Positions 37,005 through 45,245 of a DNA stretch of 64,000 bases are shown one piece after another. Both the position numbers and the translations under genes were made by a program. The DNA comes from Roseivirga sp. Its GTDB lineage: Bacteria; Bacteroidota; Bacteroidia; Cytophagales; Cyclobacteriaceae. The notes beneath the pieces were generated by a model, which saw only the letters and a list, made by a program, of their open reading frames with translations, did not search any database and had not been told where the DNA came from. The stretch lies in contig JAGYIY010000001.1 of NCBI GenBank assembly GCA_018402485.1, positions 776,001 through 840,000 on the forward strand, written 5' to 3'. Position 1 is the first letter of the stretch; each line of letters begins with the position of its first letter.

Positions 37005-38063
37005 CTAATATACATTATTTTTCAAAAAATTCTGAATCAAAATGGGTTTTGGCAAATCATGTAAGGCTTCAATGGTCTGTTTTTCTGCCTTCCAATTTTT
37101 TTGCAATTGTACAAAGGTATCTAAATCTTTGACCTCTATTCTATAAAACCGTGCAAAGATGTGTTGATGTGTCAAAATGTGTTTGAGAAGGTCAGAGCAA
37201 GCATTGACCAACGTTCCTTGTGGTAATTCGGCTCTTTTCAATACTTTTTCAACACTTTCCGCATCTTTAGATTCCATCAATGGAAACTGATATAATCCCT
37301 GCCAAATATCTTTCCCTCTCCTTTTTTGCATCAAAACTTGCTTTTGGTATCGAAATAGAAAGTAGTGAAAATATCGATTTTTGGTCTTTACTTTTTTTGA
37401 TTTAAGCGGGAGTTCATTTATTTTATTCTCGTTGAAGGCGTAACAAAAACCATGCATAGGACAAATACCACAAGCAGGAGATTTAGGCGTGCAATGAATA
37501 GCACCAAAATCCATAATAGCTTGATTAAACGTAGCTGGTTCTGTTGTGTGAATCAAGTGGTTGGCAAAATCTTGAAAGATCTTCTGACTTTTAGTGTCGG
37601 AAATATCATTTTGAATGCCAAAAACGCGACTGAGCACACGGTACACATTGCCATCTACCACAGCAATTTTTTCATCGAAGGCGAAAGAAGCAATGGCAGC
37701 AGCTGTATAAGGCCCAATTCCTTTGAGTTTCAATAATTCTTTGGCAGTTTTTGGAAATTCACCTTGAAAATCTTTGGAGATCGTGTGCGCACATGCATGA
37801 AGATTGCGGGCTCTCGAATAGTAACCTAAGCCTTGCCAAAGCCTTAGAACTTGTTCTTCTGTAGCTTGAGCTAAGGCAAAAACATTTGGGAAAGCTTCTA
37901 TAAACCGGTTGTAGTAAGGTAAACCCTGCCGAATGCGTGTTTGCTGCAAGATAATTTCGGATAGCCAAATGAGGTATGGGTCTTTGGTGTGTCGCCAGGG
38001 GAGATCCCTCTGCTGGTGTTCATACCACCTCACCAACTCCACGATAAATACTTTTTTCTCCAA
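37005..38063 (-). CDS. mutY: A/G-specific adenine glycosylase MutY
   Basis: A 352-residue glycosylase that removes adenine mispaired with 8-oxoguanine. It has the family start (WYEHQQRDLPWRHTKDPYLIW), the catalytic Glu in SEIILQQTRI, the helix-hairpin-helix KGIGPYTAAAIASFAF, the catalytic Asp in VVDGNVYRVLSR, and four cysteines of the iron-sulfur cluster (C-x6-C-x2-C-x5-C in CTPKSPACGICPMHGFC). The C-terminal 125 residues are the Nudix-like 8-oxoguanine-recognition domain. The start is a TTG; it is divergent from the HU gene. Confidence 0.97.
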   Translation of the reverse strand: MEKKVFIVELVRWYEHQQRDLPWRHTKDPYLIWLSEIILQQTRIRQGLPYYNRFIEAFPNVFALAQATEEQVLRLWQGLGYYSRARNLHACAHTISKDFQGEFPKTAKELLKLKGIGPYTAAAIASFAFDEKIAVVDGNVYRVLSRVFGIQNDISDTKSQKIFQDFANHLIHTTEPATFNQAIMDFGAIHCTPKSPACGICPMHGFCYAFNENKINELPLKSKKVKTKNRYFHYFLFRYQKQVLMQKRRGKDIWQGLYQFPLMESKDAESVEKVLKRAELPQGTLVNACSDLLKHILTHQHIFARFYRIEVKDLDTFVQLQKNWKAEKQTIEALHDLPKPILIQNFLKNNVY

Positions 38064-38137
38064 TGTCTTTGTTTCTTAATCTTGTGGGTGAGAGGGATTA
38101 TTTTTCTCTAATACTTTTTTAATTAGCCCTTTACTCT

Positions 38138-38145
38138 TATTTTTG
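38138..38145 (+). promoter_or_regulatory. TAnnTTTG promoter element for the HU-family gene
   Basis: TATTTTTG matches the Bacteroidota -7 consensus and would start a transcript with a leader of about 50 bases before GTG 38205. The -33 region is only T-rich. Confidence 0.45.
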
Positions 38146-38204
38146 CAGGCCAAATTAACTGGGAATAAGATTATTACCCAATTTAACAACTAAAAATAAA
38201 TACA

Positions 38205-38507
38205 GTGACGAAAGCAGATGTTATCAATCAGATTTCAGAGAAAACAGGTATAGACAGGTCTGATGTTACTACAACTGTTGAGACTCTTTTTGCGGTAGTA
38301 AAAGATTCTATGGCAGAGGGTGAAAACATTTACGTAAGAGGGTTTGGTAGTTTTGTGAATAAAAAGAGAGCGAAGAAAATTGCTCGTAATATTTCCAAAA
38401 ACACGGCCATCATTATCGATGAGCATTACGTGCCAAGCTTCAAGCCTTCGAAAATGTTTGTTGAGCAGGTTAAAAGCAGCCCCAGAGTGGAGGCGGCAAA
38501 TAAATAA
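38205..38507 (+). CDS. HU/IHF-family DNA-binding protein
   Basis: A 100-residue nucleoid protein with a GTG start. It has the family features TKADVINQISEKTGI, the beta-arm core IYVRGFGSFVNKKRAKKIARN and the end VPSFKPSKMF. HU/IHF proteins bend DNA as dimers. The gene heads a transcript with the TPR protein 15 bases downstream and is divergent from mutY, a linkage widely seen next to ssb-gldE-gldD in Bacteroidota. Confidence 0.96.
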   Translation: MTKADVINQISEKTGIDRSDVTTTVETLFAVVKDSMAEGENIYVRGFGSFVNKKRAKKIARNISKNTAIIIDEHYVPSFKPSKMFVEQVKSSPRVEAANK

Positions 38508-38522
38508 AGGTTAAATACCTAC

Positions 38523-39338
38523 ATGAAAAAAAGTCAGGTTGTCATTATATTAATAGGCATCGCACTCGTTTTTGGATTATATACCTTACCGAGGGTGGTT
38601 GTTGATAATGAGAGTGACAATGCAGATGCTTTTTTAGATGAGGAAGTACCGAGCGGTGTTGTTGACCATAGTTCGAGTATTCCCGTCGAGATAGAACCGC
38701 TCATCGCTAATTTAAAGGCGAAACTTTATGTGAATGATAAAGTACAAGAAAGCGAAGAGACGTTAGACTCTTTGATGATTGTATTTGCAAGTATAAACCA
38801 ATATGATAGTGCTGCGTATTATGCAGAGCAGTATGCGTTGGCATTTCAAAGTACAAAATACTGGCAGAAGGCTGGTGATGCATATTTTGAGGCATTTTCA
38901 TTTGCCTTAGATGAGCAAAAAGTAAATTTTTTAGGAGAAAAATCTCGAGAGGCCTACGAAAAAGTGCTCTCTGTTGATCCGGATAACCTAGACGCTATGC
39001 ATAATGTGGCGTTGACCTATGTCTCTTCAGCAGCTCCCATGAGGGGCATCATGATGCTAAGAGAAATCATAGCCAAAGATCCGGCCAACAAAAAAGCATT
39101 GATGAGTATGGGCCGAATGTCAATACAAACCGGTCAGTTCGAAAATGGAATTGAAAGATTTGAAACGCTCGTGGAAAATTATCCTAATCACGTAGAAGGA
39201 AACTTCTTTCTTGGGGTGTGCTATTTCGAAAATGGAGATTTGGTAAAAGCCAAAGCACAATTCAACAAAGTGAAAACATTAGATGCTAGTGAGCAGGTAC
39301 TAACAGCTGCTGATGAGTATTTAGAAAGAATTAAGTAA
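38523..39338 (+). CDS. Membrane-anchored tetratricopeptide-repeat protein
   Basis: A 271-residue protein with one N-terminal membrane anchor (VVIILIGIALVFGLYTLP) and tetratricopeptide repeats in the rest (YEKVLSVDPDNLDAMHNVAL, LREIIAKDPANKKALMSMGR, FETLVENYPNHVEGNFFLG). The repeats should project into the periplasm and bind partners. It lies between the HU gene and the 29-residue basic protein gene in the same direction. Confidence 0.9.
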   Translation: MKKSQVVIILIGIALVFGLYTLPRVVVDNESDNADAFLDEEVPSGVVDHSSSIPVEIEPLIANLKAKLYVNDKVQESEETLDSLMIVFASINQYDSAAYYAEQYALAFQSTKYWQKAGDAYFEAFSFALDEQKVNFLGEKSREAYEKVLSVDPDNLDAMHNVALTYVSSAAPMRGIMMLREIIAKDPANKKALMSMGRMSIQTGQFENGIERFETLVENYPNHVEGNFFLGVCYFENGDLVKAKAQFNKVKTLDASEQVLTAADEYLERIK

Positions 39339-39359
39339 AACATTTAAAAAACATTAATT

Positions 39360-39449
39360 ATGCCGTGCGGTAAAAAAAGAAAAAGACATAAGATTTCGAC
39401 TCACAAAAGGAAGAAAAGACTTAGAAAGAACAGACACAAGAAGAAGTAA
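39360..39449 (+). CDS. 29-residue basic protein of the AURKAIP1/COX24 type
   Basis: ATG 39360 opens a 29-codon frame starting MPCGKKRKRHKIST and ending RLRKNRHKKK; over half the residues are Lys, Arg or His. The same kind of tiny protein is widely annotated in Bacteroidota as an AURKAIP1/COX24-domain protein, related to the C-terminal part of mitochondrial ribosomal protein mS38, which points to a role on the ribosome. The short A-rich spacing after the TPR gene and a terminator overlapping its stop codon support a real last gene of the transcript. Confidence 0.88.
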   Translation: MPCGKKRKRHKISTHKRKKRLRKNRHKKK

Positions 39450-39476
39450 CCTAATGTTTAGGTTACCTCTTTTATT
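39446..39476 (+). terminator. Intrinsic terminator overlapping the stop codon of the 29-residue gene
   Basis: Perfect 9-base stem gtaacctaa/ttaggttac with a 3-base loop, followed by CTCTTTTATT. The 5' arm contains the TAA stop. Confidence 0.85.
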
Positions 39477-39516
39477 GATTTAAACAGTTCTATTCTTCAC
39501 TTAAACTTCTACTACA

Positions 39517-41073
39517 TTGAGCAATGAATTAATTATCAATTCAACTCAAGAAGGAAGTCGGATAGCCCTTTTAAGAGATAAAAGACTCGTTGAATTTCAT
39601 CATGACAATGATGCTAATAAATTCAAAGTGGGTGACATTTATCTTGGAACAGTAAAGAAAATTGTTTCTGGATTAAATGCAGCTTTTATCGATATAGGAT
39701 ATGAAAAAGATGCCTTCCTGCATTACCTCGATTTGGGGCCGCAGGTAGAATCACTGAATAAATACACTAAGAATGCACTTACAAGCAAGCACATCTCTGG
39801 TGGTTTATCAAATTTCAAACTCCAAAAAGACATTGATAAGCTTGGCAAAATGAATCAAGTTCTGACCAAAGGTCAGAAAATATTGGTTCAAGTTGTTAAA
39901 GAACCGATCTCTACAAAAGGACCCCGACTCACTTGTGAGTTGTCCATCGCTGGAAGGTACATGGTATTGGTACCCTTCTCAAACGCCATCAATATTTCAA
40001 AGAAAATTGCTGATGGTGAAGAGCGCAAAAGATTAATGCGCCTGATATCTTCTATTAAGCCAGAAAATTTTGGTGTCATTATTCGAACAGTGGCTAAAAC
40101 CAAAAATGTAGGTGAGCTTGATAAAGACTTACGCAACTTGGTTGAATCCTGGAAATCAGGCATCCAAAAGCTGCATACAGCACAACCTAGAGATAAAGTA
40201 ATCGGTGAAATTAGTCGAGCATCTTCAATGTTGAGAGATATCTTAAATGAGTCTTTCGATAGCCTTGTGACAGATGACCAACAGATTCACGATGAAATTA
40301 AAACCTATTTGAACAAGATTGCCCCTGATAAAGAAGGTATTCTGAAAATGTATAGTGGCAAAGCCAAGCTGTTTGAGGCCTATGGTATTGAAAAACAGGT
40401 TAAGTCATTGTTTGGACAGTCTGTAAGTCTACCTAAAGGTGGCTACCTTATCATTGAGCATACCGAGGCTTTACATGTAATCGATGTAAACTCGGGCAAT
40501 AAGTCCAATGCCGGTGACGACCAAGAGGCCACTGCCACAGCAGTAAATATGGAGGCAGCCAAGGAAATTGCCCGCCAACTGCGTTTACGAGACATGGGAG
40601 GTATCATCGTAATCGATTTTATCGATATGCGAAAGGCTGAAAATAAGAAGAGTCTTTACCAATACATGAAGGAGGTGATGGCAGACGATCGTGCGAAGCA
40701 CACCGTTTTGCCAATTACTAAATTCGGCCTAATGCAAATTACCCGACAGAGGGTAAGGCCTGAAATGAATATTGTAACCCGTGAAGCGTGCCCTTCTTGT
40801 AACGGAACAGGTAAGGTAACTCCAACCATTTTAGTCTCCGACCAAATTGAAAAGAATCTCGAGTTTGTCCTCAGTTCTCAAAATCAAAAAAACATTACCA
40901 TTGCTTTGCATCCGTTCTTGCATGCCTATTTTACAAAAGGCGTGTTTTCGAAAAGATGGAAATGGTATAGAAAATTCAATACTTGGGTAAAAATGGAAAA
41001 AGATAGCTCTCTGGGCCTATCCGATTACGTTTTCTACAACAAGCAAGGGGAAGAAATCGAAATGGAAGCCTAA
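39517..41073 (+). CDS. rng: Ribonuclease G (Rne/Rng family)
   Basis: A 518-residue endoribonuclease involved in RNA processing and decay. An S1 RNA-binding domain (VGDIYLGTVKKIVSGLNAAF, GYEKDAFLHYLDL, about residues 35-125) is followed by the RNase E/G catalytic core with the two metal-binding aspartates (HVIDVNSGNK and IVIDFIDMR) and the zinc-link CPSCNGTGKV. The large C-terminal scaffold of RNase E is absent, which supports RNase G. The start is TTG 39517, where the sequence becomes SNELIINSTQ, the usual N-terminus in relatives. Confidence 0.95.
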   Translation: MSNELIINSTQEGSRIALLRDKRLVEFHHDNDANKFKVGDIYLGTVKKIVSGLNAAFIDIGYEKDAFLHYLDLGPQVESLNKYTKNALTSKHISGGLSNFKLQKDIDKLGKMNQVLTKGQKILVQVVKEPISTKGPRLTCELSIAGRYMVLVPFSNAINISKKIADGEERKRLMRLISSIKPENFGVIIRTVAKTKNVGELDKDLRNLVESWKSGIQKLHTAQPRDKVIGEISRASSMLRDILNESFDSLVTDDQQIHDEIKTYLNKIAPDKEGILKMYSGKAKLFEAYGIEKQVKSLFGQSVSLPKGGYLIIEHTEALHVIDVNSGNKSNAGDDQEATATAVNMEAAKEIARQLRLRDMGGIIVIDFIDMRKAENKKSLYQYMKEVMADDRAKHTVLPITKFGLMQITRQRVRPEMNIVTREACPSCNGTGKVTPTILVSDQIEKNLEFVLSSQNQKNITIALHPFLHAYFTKGVFSKRWKWYRKFNTWVKMEKDSSLGLSDYVFYNKQGEEIEMEA

Positions 41074-41100
41074 AATAAGACCATTTTTAAAACATGTTTG

Positions 41101-41134
41101 AAAAAGTGAATGTCTATTGATGTTCACTTTTTTT
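41101..41134. terminator. Bidirectional intrinsic terminator between rng and the outer-membrane protein gene
   Basis: Stem aaaaagtgaa/ttcactttttt with T-tracts on both strands, placed between two convergent genes. Confidence 0.88.
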
Positions 41135-41139
41135 ATGGT

Positions 41140-41805
41140 TTAAAACGTAATGCCAAGTTCTAAACTGATCAAATTGTTTTTAATACTGATGTCATCGCTA
41201 AGCCCGGTCGTTTCTTTTACTTGATTTAAAAAGCCAAGAGAATAACCTGTTGTTAGAAAAATATTTGTGTTTACACCAACCGCTCTTTCGATACCTACTC
41301 CAAAATTACCAGATAAATCAAATCTTTTAAAGGCTGTGATTGAGGGATTGGTCAGCTCATCATTTGTGCTGTTCAGCCTTACTTCTGGTGTAACTCCAAA
41401 ATTCACAAAGAGCTTAGTGTCTAAAGATATTTCATTGGTGTATAGCTTCAGTAGCAATGGGAGTTGTAAAAATTCATGGTCGTATGACTCAAAAACAGGA
41501 GCTACTAAATAACTGAGATTTCCCATTTCAACAACAGAAAATTGAGTTTTCTTCGAAGCATAATTAAGACCTGCGCTGAAAAAGTAGTTCTCAGCAAAAG
41601 GAATATCTATAAATGCCCCAAGCATAAAACGCATAGCTGAACCGTCTCTTTCAATGCTCGTAGCATTACCTTCTACATCAGTTGTAGCAAAGGACAACAT
41701 CGGGGCAACCTTTATACCTATGCGATAATTGGAAGAAGTTTGTGCCGTTGCGGCTGTTGCCAACGTTAAACTAAATACTACGACAAGAAAAAAGAGATTT
41801 TTCAT
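41140..41805 (-). CDS. Outer-membrane beta-barrel protein (porin-like, small)
   Basis: A 221-residue protein from ATG 41805, with signal peptide LATAATAQ. Strand patterns (YRIGIKVAPMLSFATTDVEG, FSAGLNYASKKTQFSVVE, FGVGIERAVGVNTNIFLTTG) and the closing SLELGITF ending in phenylalanine are typical of the small outer-membrane barrels common in Bacteroidota. An alternative ATG at 41814 adds three residues. No partner gene is adjacent: it is convergent with rng and divergent from the gldB-like gene. Confidence 0.85.
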   Translation of the reverse strand: MKNLFFLVVVFSLTLATAATAQTSSNYRIGIKVAPMLSFATTDVEGNATSIERDGSAMRFMLGAFIDIPFAENYFFSAGLNYASKKTQFSVVEMGNLSYLVAPVFESYDHEFLQLPLLLKLYTNEISLDTKLFVNFGVTPEVRLNSTNDELTNPSITAFKRFDLSGNFGVGIERAVGVNTNIFLTTGYSLGFLNQVKETTGLSDDISIKNNLISLELGITF

Positions 41806-41849
41806 ATAGGTCAAAATAAATAAATAGATTTGCCATTTGCTAAATCAAT

Positions 41850-43139
41850 ATGAAATATAACCCTTTTATATGCCTTCTGCTGCTATTTGCTATGGTTTCT
41901 TGCAAAGAAGATGACAGCTGTGGAAATCAAGAGGTCTTCGATCCGACAAGCGTTGGTTTTGCCTACGAAAATCTAACGCACGAACTGTATCAAATTCAAA
42001 CAAGCACCGAGCTTGACGGCTTTTTCCAAGAGCATCCTGTCGTAAAGGATCAGTTTTTTGGTTTTGCCAATCTCCAGTCAGAAGAAGATTTTTTTAATGA
42101 AATATTAAATTTTACGCAAAGTCCAGTGGTCAAAGATCTCTATGGATTATCAAGTTACGCTGCCTTTGAAAGTACCTTAGACCAAAACCGTAGTCTTAGA
42201 GAGTTTTTAACTTTTTTATGGATCAATAAGAACCCAGACAAGACCGATCAAGACATCTTTGAACTCATTAGTAAATCTCAAGTTACCCAGCAAACTAGTG
42301 TGAGAGAGATCGCTCAATATTTAGCGCAAAATCAACAGGAGAGGTCTTATTATGAGGTTATTTTTGACTTTATATCAGAAGAACAGGCACTAAAAGAAAA
42401 TTTTGAAATCTTAAAAAATCCTGGTGTAGATACCATTTACTACGAAATTCTTCAAGTCTTTGACGTAGACGCCCTAGCCTTTGAAATTGGGAGGGCATTT
42501 GCCAATGTTCAGAAGAATTTTCCAGATTTTGCGCCACCAAAAGTGAAGTTTGTTTATTCCGCATTTGGCAAGGATATGTACCTAACAGATTCTACTTTGG
42601 TGATCGGGTTAGATTACTATTTGGGGGAGGGTGCAACCTATCGACCCAATATCTATGATTATTTACTGACCCGAATGAGGCCTGAATATATCATACCACA
42701 AGTGGTGCAATATGTTTCCTTGGCCTATAACCCCTCATCTACATTGGGAGATACCATGCTCGATGAAATGATATACCATGGAAAGGCCTTAGCTTTTACC
42801 CAAACAATTTTACCATGCACCGCTGATAGCATTATTATGGGCTACAGCCAGCAAGACTTTGCGAATGCCTCGGTGAGTGAGGCAGTAATTTGGTCGCATT
42901 TTTTGGAGAATGAGTTGGTCTATGAAGAAAACCCAAACCTGATTACCAAATACGTAGATGAAAGACCGAATGTACCTGAAATCGATCCGCGCTGTCCTGG
43001 ACGAATTGGGCGGTACATTGGTTGGCAAATGGTTAAAAACTATTTAAAAAATGAGAAAGCCGACCTGAAAGAGCTGTTGATAGAAAGTAATAGTCAGCAT
43101 GTACTCAGGCGGTCTAAATATAATCCCCGCTTGCCGTAA
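41850..43139 (+). CDS. gldB: GldB-like gliding motility lipoprotein
   Basis: A 429-residue lipoprotein with lipobox AMVSCKED (Cys18). The C-terminal 220 residues carry the GldB pattern: a long FPDFAPPKVKFVYS segment, LVIGLDYYLGEGATYRPNIYDYL split over residues 251-273, RMRPEYIIPQVVQYVS, LDEMIYHGKALAFTQTILP and IGRYIGWQMVKNYLKNE. The core is related to zinc-peptidase-like folds, but no HExxH motif is present. GldB is essential for gliding and T9SS in Flavobacterium johnsoniae. This protein is about 100 residues longer than typical GldB; the extra N-terminal half (about 25-170) is helical and repeats motifs such as QSPVVKDLYG. The family call is strong, the symbol less so. Confidence 0.82.
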   Translation: MKYNPFICLLLLFAMVSCKEDDSCGNQEVFDPTSVGFAYENLTHELYQIQTSTELDGFFQEHPVVKDQFFGFANLQSEEDFFNEILNFTQSPVVKDLYGLSSYAAFESTLDQNRSLREFLTFLWINKNPDKTDQDIFELISKSQVTQQTSVREIAQYLAQNQQERSYYEVIFDFISEEQALKENFEILKNPGVDTIYYEILQVFDVDALAFEIGRAFANVQKNFPDFAPPKVKFVYSAFGKDMYLTDSTLVIGLDYYLGEGATYRPNIYDYLLTRMRPEYIIPQVVQYVSLAYNPSSTLGDTMLDEMIYHGKALAFTQTILPCTADSIIMGYSQQDFANASVSEAVIWSHFLENELVYEENPNLITKYVDERPNVPEIDPRCPGRIGRYIGWQMVKNYLKNEKADLKELLIESNSQHVLRRSKYNPRLP

Positions 43140-43512
43140 AGAAAAATACAGGAATCTGTTTACATTGAAATTTTTCTTACAGTGGTTTTTCTAGTGCATT
43201 GGGTTGGTTTTTAAGAGATGCAGAAAGGGGCTATTTCCAATTAAAGATGTTAACCGAAAGGTAAAATAGTCTGCTTGTATAGCCAGGGTTTATAAACCAA
43301 AAAAGCCCTTTGTTCTAAAACAACAAAAATCAAGGAACCGCTTTGTCTACAAGCATCTATTTTGGCCATTATGGAGGCACAAAGGAGTGGTAAACGAACT
43401 AAAGCATATGAGTGGTGGCTTAAGAAACTGATGAACACTATTTACAAATAGGATGAATGGCTCGGTATATTCAAAAGACTCTAAGGAATAAACGAAATCA
43501 TACTATGATTTT
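43140..43512. other. Intergenic stretch after the gldB-like gene
   Basis: This 373-base gap between convergent gldB-like and nth genes holds an inverted repeat agaaaaat/atttttct (43140-43177), a weak terminator candidate for the gldB-like gene. Around 43291-43440 the plus strand has a stop-free run of about 50 codons including an ATG at 43372 (EAQRSGKRTKAYEWWLKK); it could be a gene remnant but has no recognisable family. Nothing else seen. Confidence 0.4.
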
Positions 43513-44166
43513 TTATTTTGAATTGCCGTCGGTTTGCTCATAAAATTTGCAAAAGTGCGACAACCTGCAGGAACTGCATTTGGGCTTTCGTGCCTGACAA
43601 ACATATCTTCCATGTAAAATGAGCCAATGATGAGCTTTTGGAATAACTTCCTTGCTCAGATGTTTCACCAGCTGCTTTTCTACAGCCAAAGGTGTTGGGC
43701 TATTTTTGTTCACCAGACCCAATCGTTTGGAAACACGAAATACATGAGTGTCAACAGCCATGGCCGGCTGATTCCAAATCACAGAAGAAATGACATTTGC
43801 TGTTTTGCGTCCAACTCCAGGTAATTTCTGTAAATCTTCGATGGTTTCAGGAACCTCACTACCAAAATCTTCTACTAGCATTTTACCCATCCCAATCAAA
43901 TGCTTGGTTTTGTTATTCGGATATGAAACGGATCTGATGTAAGGAAATAATTCTTCGAAAGTTGTTGCTGACAGATGTGCAGGTGTAGGGAAATCTTTAA
44001 AAAGCTGAGGCGTAACTTTATTGATGCGCACATCTGTACATTGTGCACTCAGAGCTACGGCCACCAAGAGCTGAAAGGGAGATTCATAATGCAATTCCGT
44101 TACAGCTTCAGGTTGGTTTTCGCTGAAGTAATTTACAAAAGCCTCATAACGCTCTTTTCTTGTCAT
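43513..44166 (-). CDS. nth: Endonuclease III
   Basis: A 217-residue DNA glycosylase/AP lyase for oxidised pyrimidines. It has the helix-hairpin-helix LPGVGRKTANVISS with the catalytic lysine, the catalytic Asp in AVDTHVFRVSKRLG, LSAQCTDVRINKVTP near the start, and the C-terminal iron-sulfur cluster cysteines spaced x6-x2-x5 (CQARKPKCSSCRLSHFC). It lies 13 bases after the small gene downstream of the sigma factor and may share its transcript. Confidence 0.97.
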   Translation of the reverse strand: MTRKERYEAFVNYFSENQPEAVTELHYESPFQLLVAVALSAQCTDVRINKVTPQLFKDFPTPAHLSATTFEELFPYIRSVSYPNNKTKHLIGMGKMLVEDFGSEVPETIEDLQKLPGVGRKTANVISSVIWNQPAMAVDTHVFRVSKRLGLVNKNSPTPLAVEKQLVKHLSKEVIPKAHHWLILHGRYVCQARKPKCSSCRLSHFCKFYEQTDGNSK

Positions 44167-44179
44167 TCCGCTAAAATAC

Positions 44180-44416
44180 TCATTCTGTAGAATGCAGCGA
44201 ATAAGATTTTGAATAAGTTAAAATAGCATCTACCGTTTTTTGCGATGGATTCATGCCTACAAGATCTAATTGCTCAAGTAGTTCTTTGAAGGTTTCGTAG
44301 GTTTCTTCTAGTAACTCATCGAAAAGGAAAGAGCTGGTTAAAGCTTGTTTTTCTTCCTCGGTGGCTTCATTATATAGTATGCGTAAGATGTCATTTGGGG
44401 TAGAAGTTTTGATCAT
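44180..44416 (-). CDS. Small acidic helical protein overlapping the sigma factor gene
   Basis: A 78-residue product from ATG 44416 (TTG 44422 would add two residues). It is acidic and helical (ILRILYNEATEEEKQALTSS, LLEETYETFKELLEQLDLVG). Its start lies 26 bases inside the end of the sigma-factor gene in another frame, so the two are translationally coupled. Position suggests a modulator of the sigma factor, but it has neither a zinc-finger nor a membrane segment like classic anti-sigma factors. Confidence 0.7.
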   Translation of the reverse strand: MIKTSTPNDILRILYNEATEEEKQALTSSFLFDELLEETYETFKELLEQLDLVGMNPSQKTVDAILTYSKSYSLHSTE

Positions 44417-44990
44417 AGGCAATGTTTTTTTGTTCCATTTTTTTACGAATGTTAATCAAAGCGTAGCGCATACGGCCCAAGGCAGTGTTGATGCTCACAC
44501 CAGTGGCATCAGCGATCTCCTGGAAGCTCATTTGCATGTAATGCCGCATCATTAGCACCTCTCGCTGCGCATCCGGAAGCTCCTTTATAAAGCCTCGCAA
44601 TAGCGCATTAATATCTTCTTGAATTTGATGAGACTCATAAGAATCCTCAGAAAATTCGATGCTATTAAAAATGTTGCTGCCATCCTCCATCACAATGGTC
44701 GGATAACGCTTGGCTTTGCGAAAGTGATCTATGGCCAGATTGTGCGCAATGCGCGAAACCCATGGTAAAAACTTACCTTCTTCATTATACCTACCCGACT
44801 TAATGGTGTGAACGACTTTAACAAATGTTTCTTGCATCAAATCTTCAGCCAAATACTGATCTTTCACAATCATGTAAATGGTGGTATAAATTCTCTTCTT
44901 GTGACGATTGACCAATATGGCAAAAGCCCCTTCGTTACCTTTTTTGTATTGCGATATTAACTCACTATCGCCAATAGCATATTTTCTCAT
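44391..44990 (-). CDS. RNA polymerase sigma factor, ECF type
   Basis: A 199-residue sigma-70 family factor with only regions 2 and 4. Region 2 reads AILVNRHKKRIYTTIYMIVK, YLAEDLMQETFVKVV, FLPWVSRIAHNLAIDHFRK; region 4 reads LPDAQREVLMMRHYMQMSFQE then IADATGVSINTALGRMRYAL. ECF factors respond to envelope or starvation signals. No transmembrane anti-sigma gene is adjacent; only a 78-residue soluble protein overlaps the 3' end. The order with nth downstream looks like one transcript. Confidence 0.95.
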   Translation of the reverse strand: MRKYAIGDSELISQYKKGNEGAFAILVNRHKKRIYTTIYMIVKDQYLAEDLMQETFVKVVHTIKSGRYNEEGKFLPWVSRIAHNLAIDHFRKAKRYPTIVMEDGSNIFNSIEFSEDSYESHQIQEDINALLRGFIKELPDAQREVLMMRHYMQMSFQEIADATGVSINTALGRMRYALINIRKKMEQKNIAYDQNFYPK

Positions 44991-45230
44991 TTTTAGTAGT
45001 GTTAGGTTAACGTAGAGGTCTATATCATATTGTATGGGTTAGATGTGAAATTCATTTTTTTCAAAGTGATGATTATAAAACGGGTTAAGCGGCCTAAAGC
45101 TTTTTCAACCATTTGAGTTTCTACCCTCATCATTACCAGGAATTCAAAGCAACAACAATAATGCCAAAGCACCAAACGGTCTTTTATACTTATTGCCCAA
45201 GTTACCTTAACATTTAAAGGTGAGGCCTGT
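44991..45230. other. Divergent intergenic region between sigma factor gene and uvrA
   Basis: AT-rich region with no gene. The right end runs into a TAnnTTTG element next to uvrA. No operator palindrome, such as a LexA box, could be recognised. Confidence 0.4.
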
Positions 45231-45238
45231 TATCTTTG
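45231..45238 (+). promoter_or_regulatory. TAnnTTTG promoter element immediately before uvrA
   Basis: TATCTTTG ends 7 bases before the uvrA ATG, so transcription would begin at or very near the start codon, giving an almost leaderless mRNA. The -33 region has no clear TTTG. Confidence 0.55.
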
Positions 45239-45245
45239 TATCCTT

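Noticed and set aside
43291..43450. Possible small gene or transposase scrap between gldB-like and nth
   Set aside because: The open run of about 50 codons has no clear start context and no recognisable motif, and there are no flanking inverted repeats.
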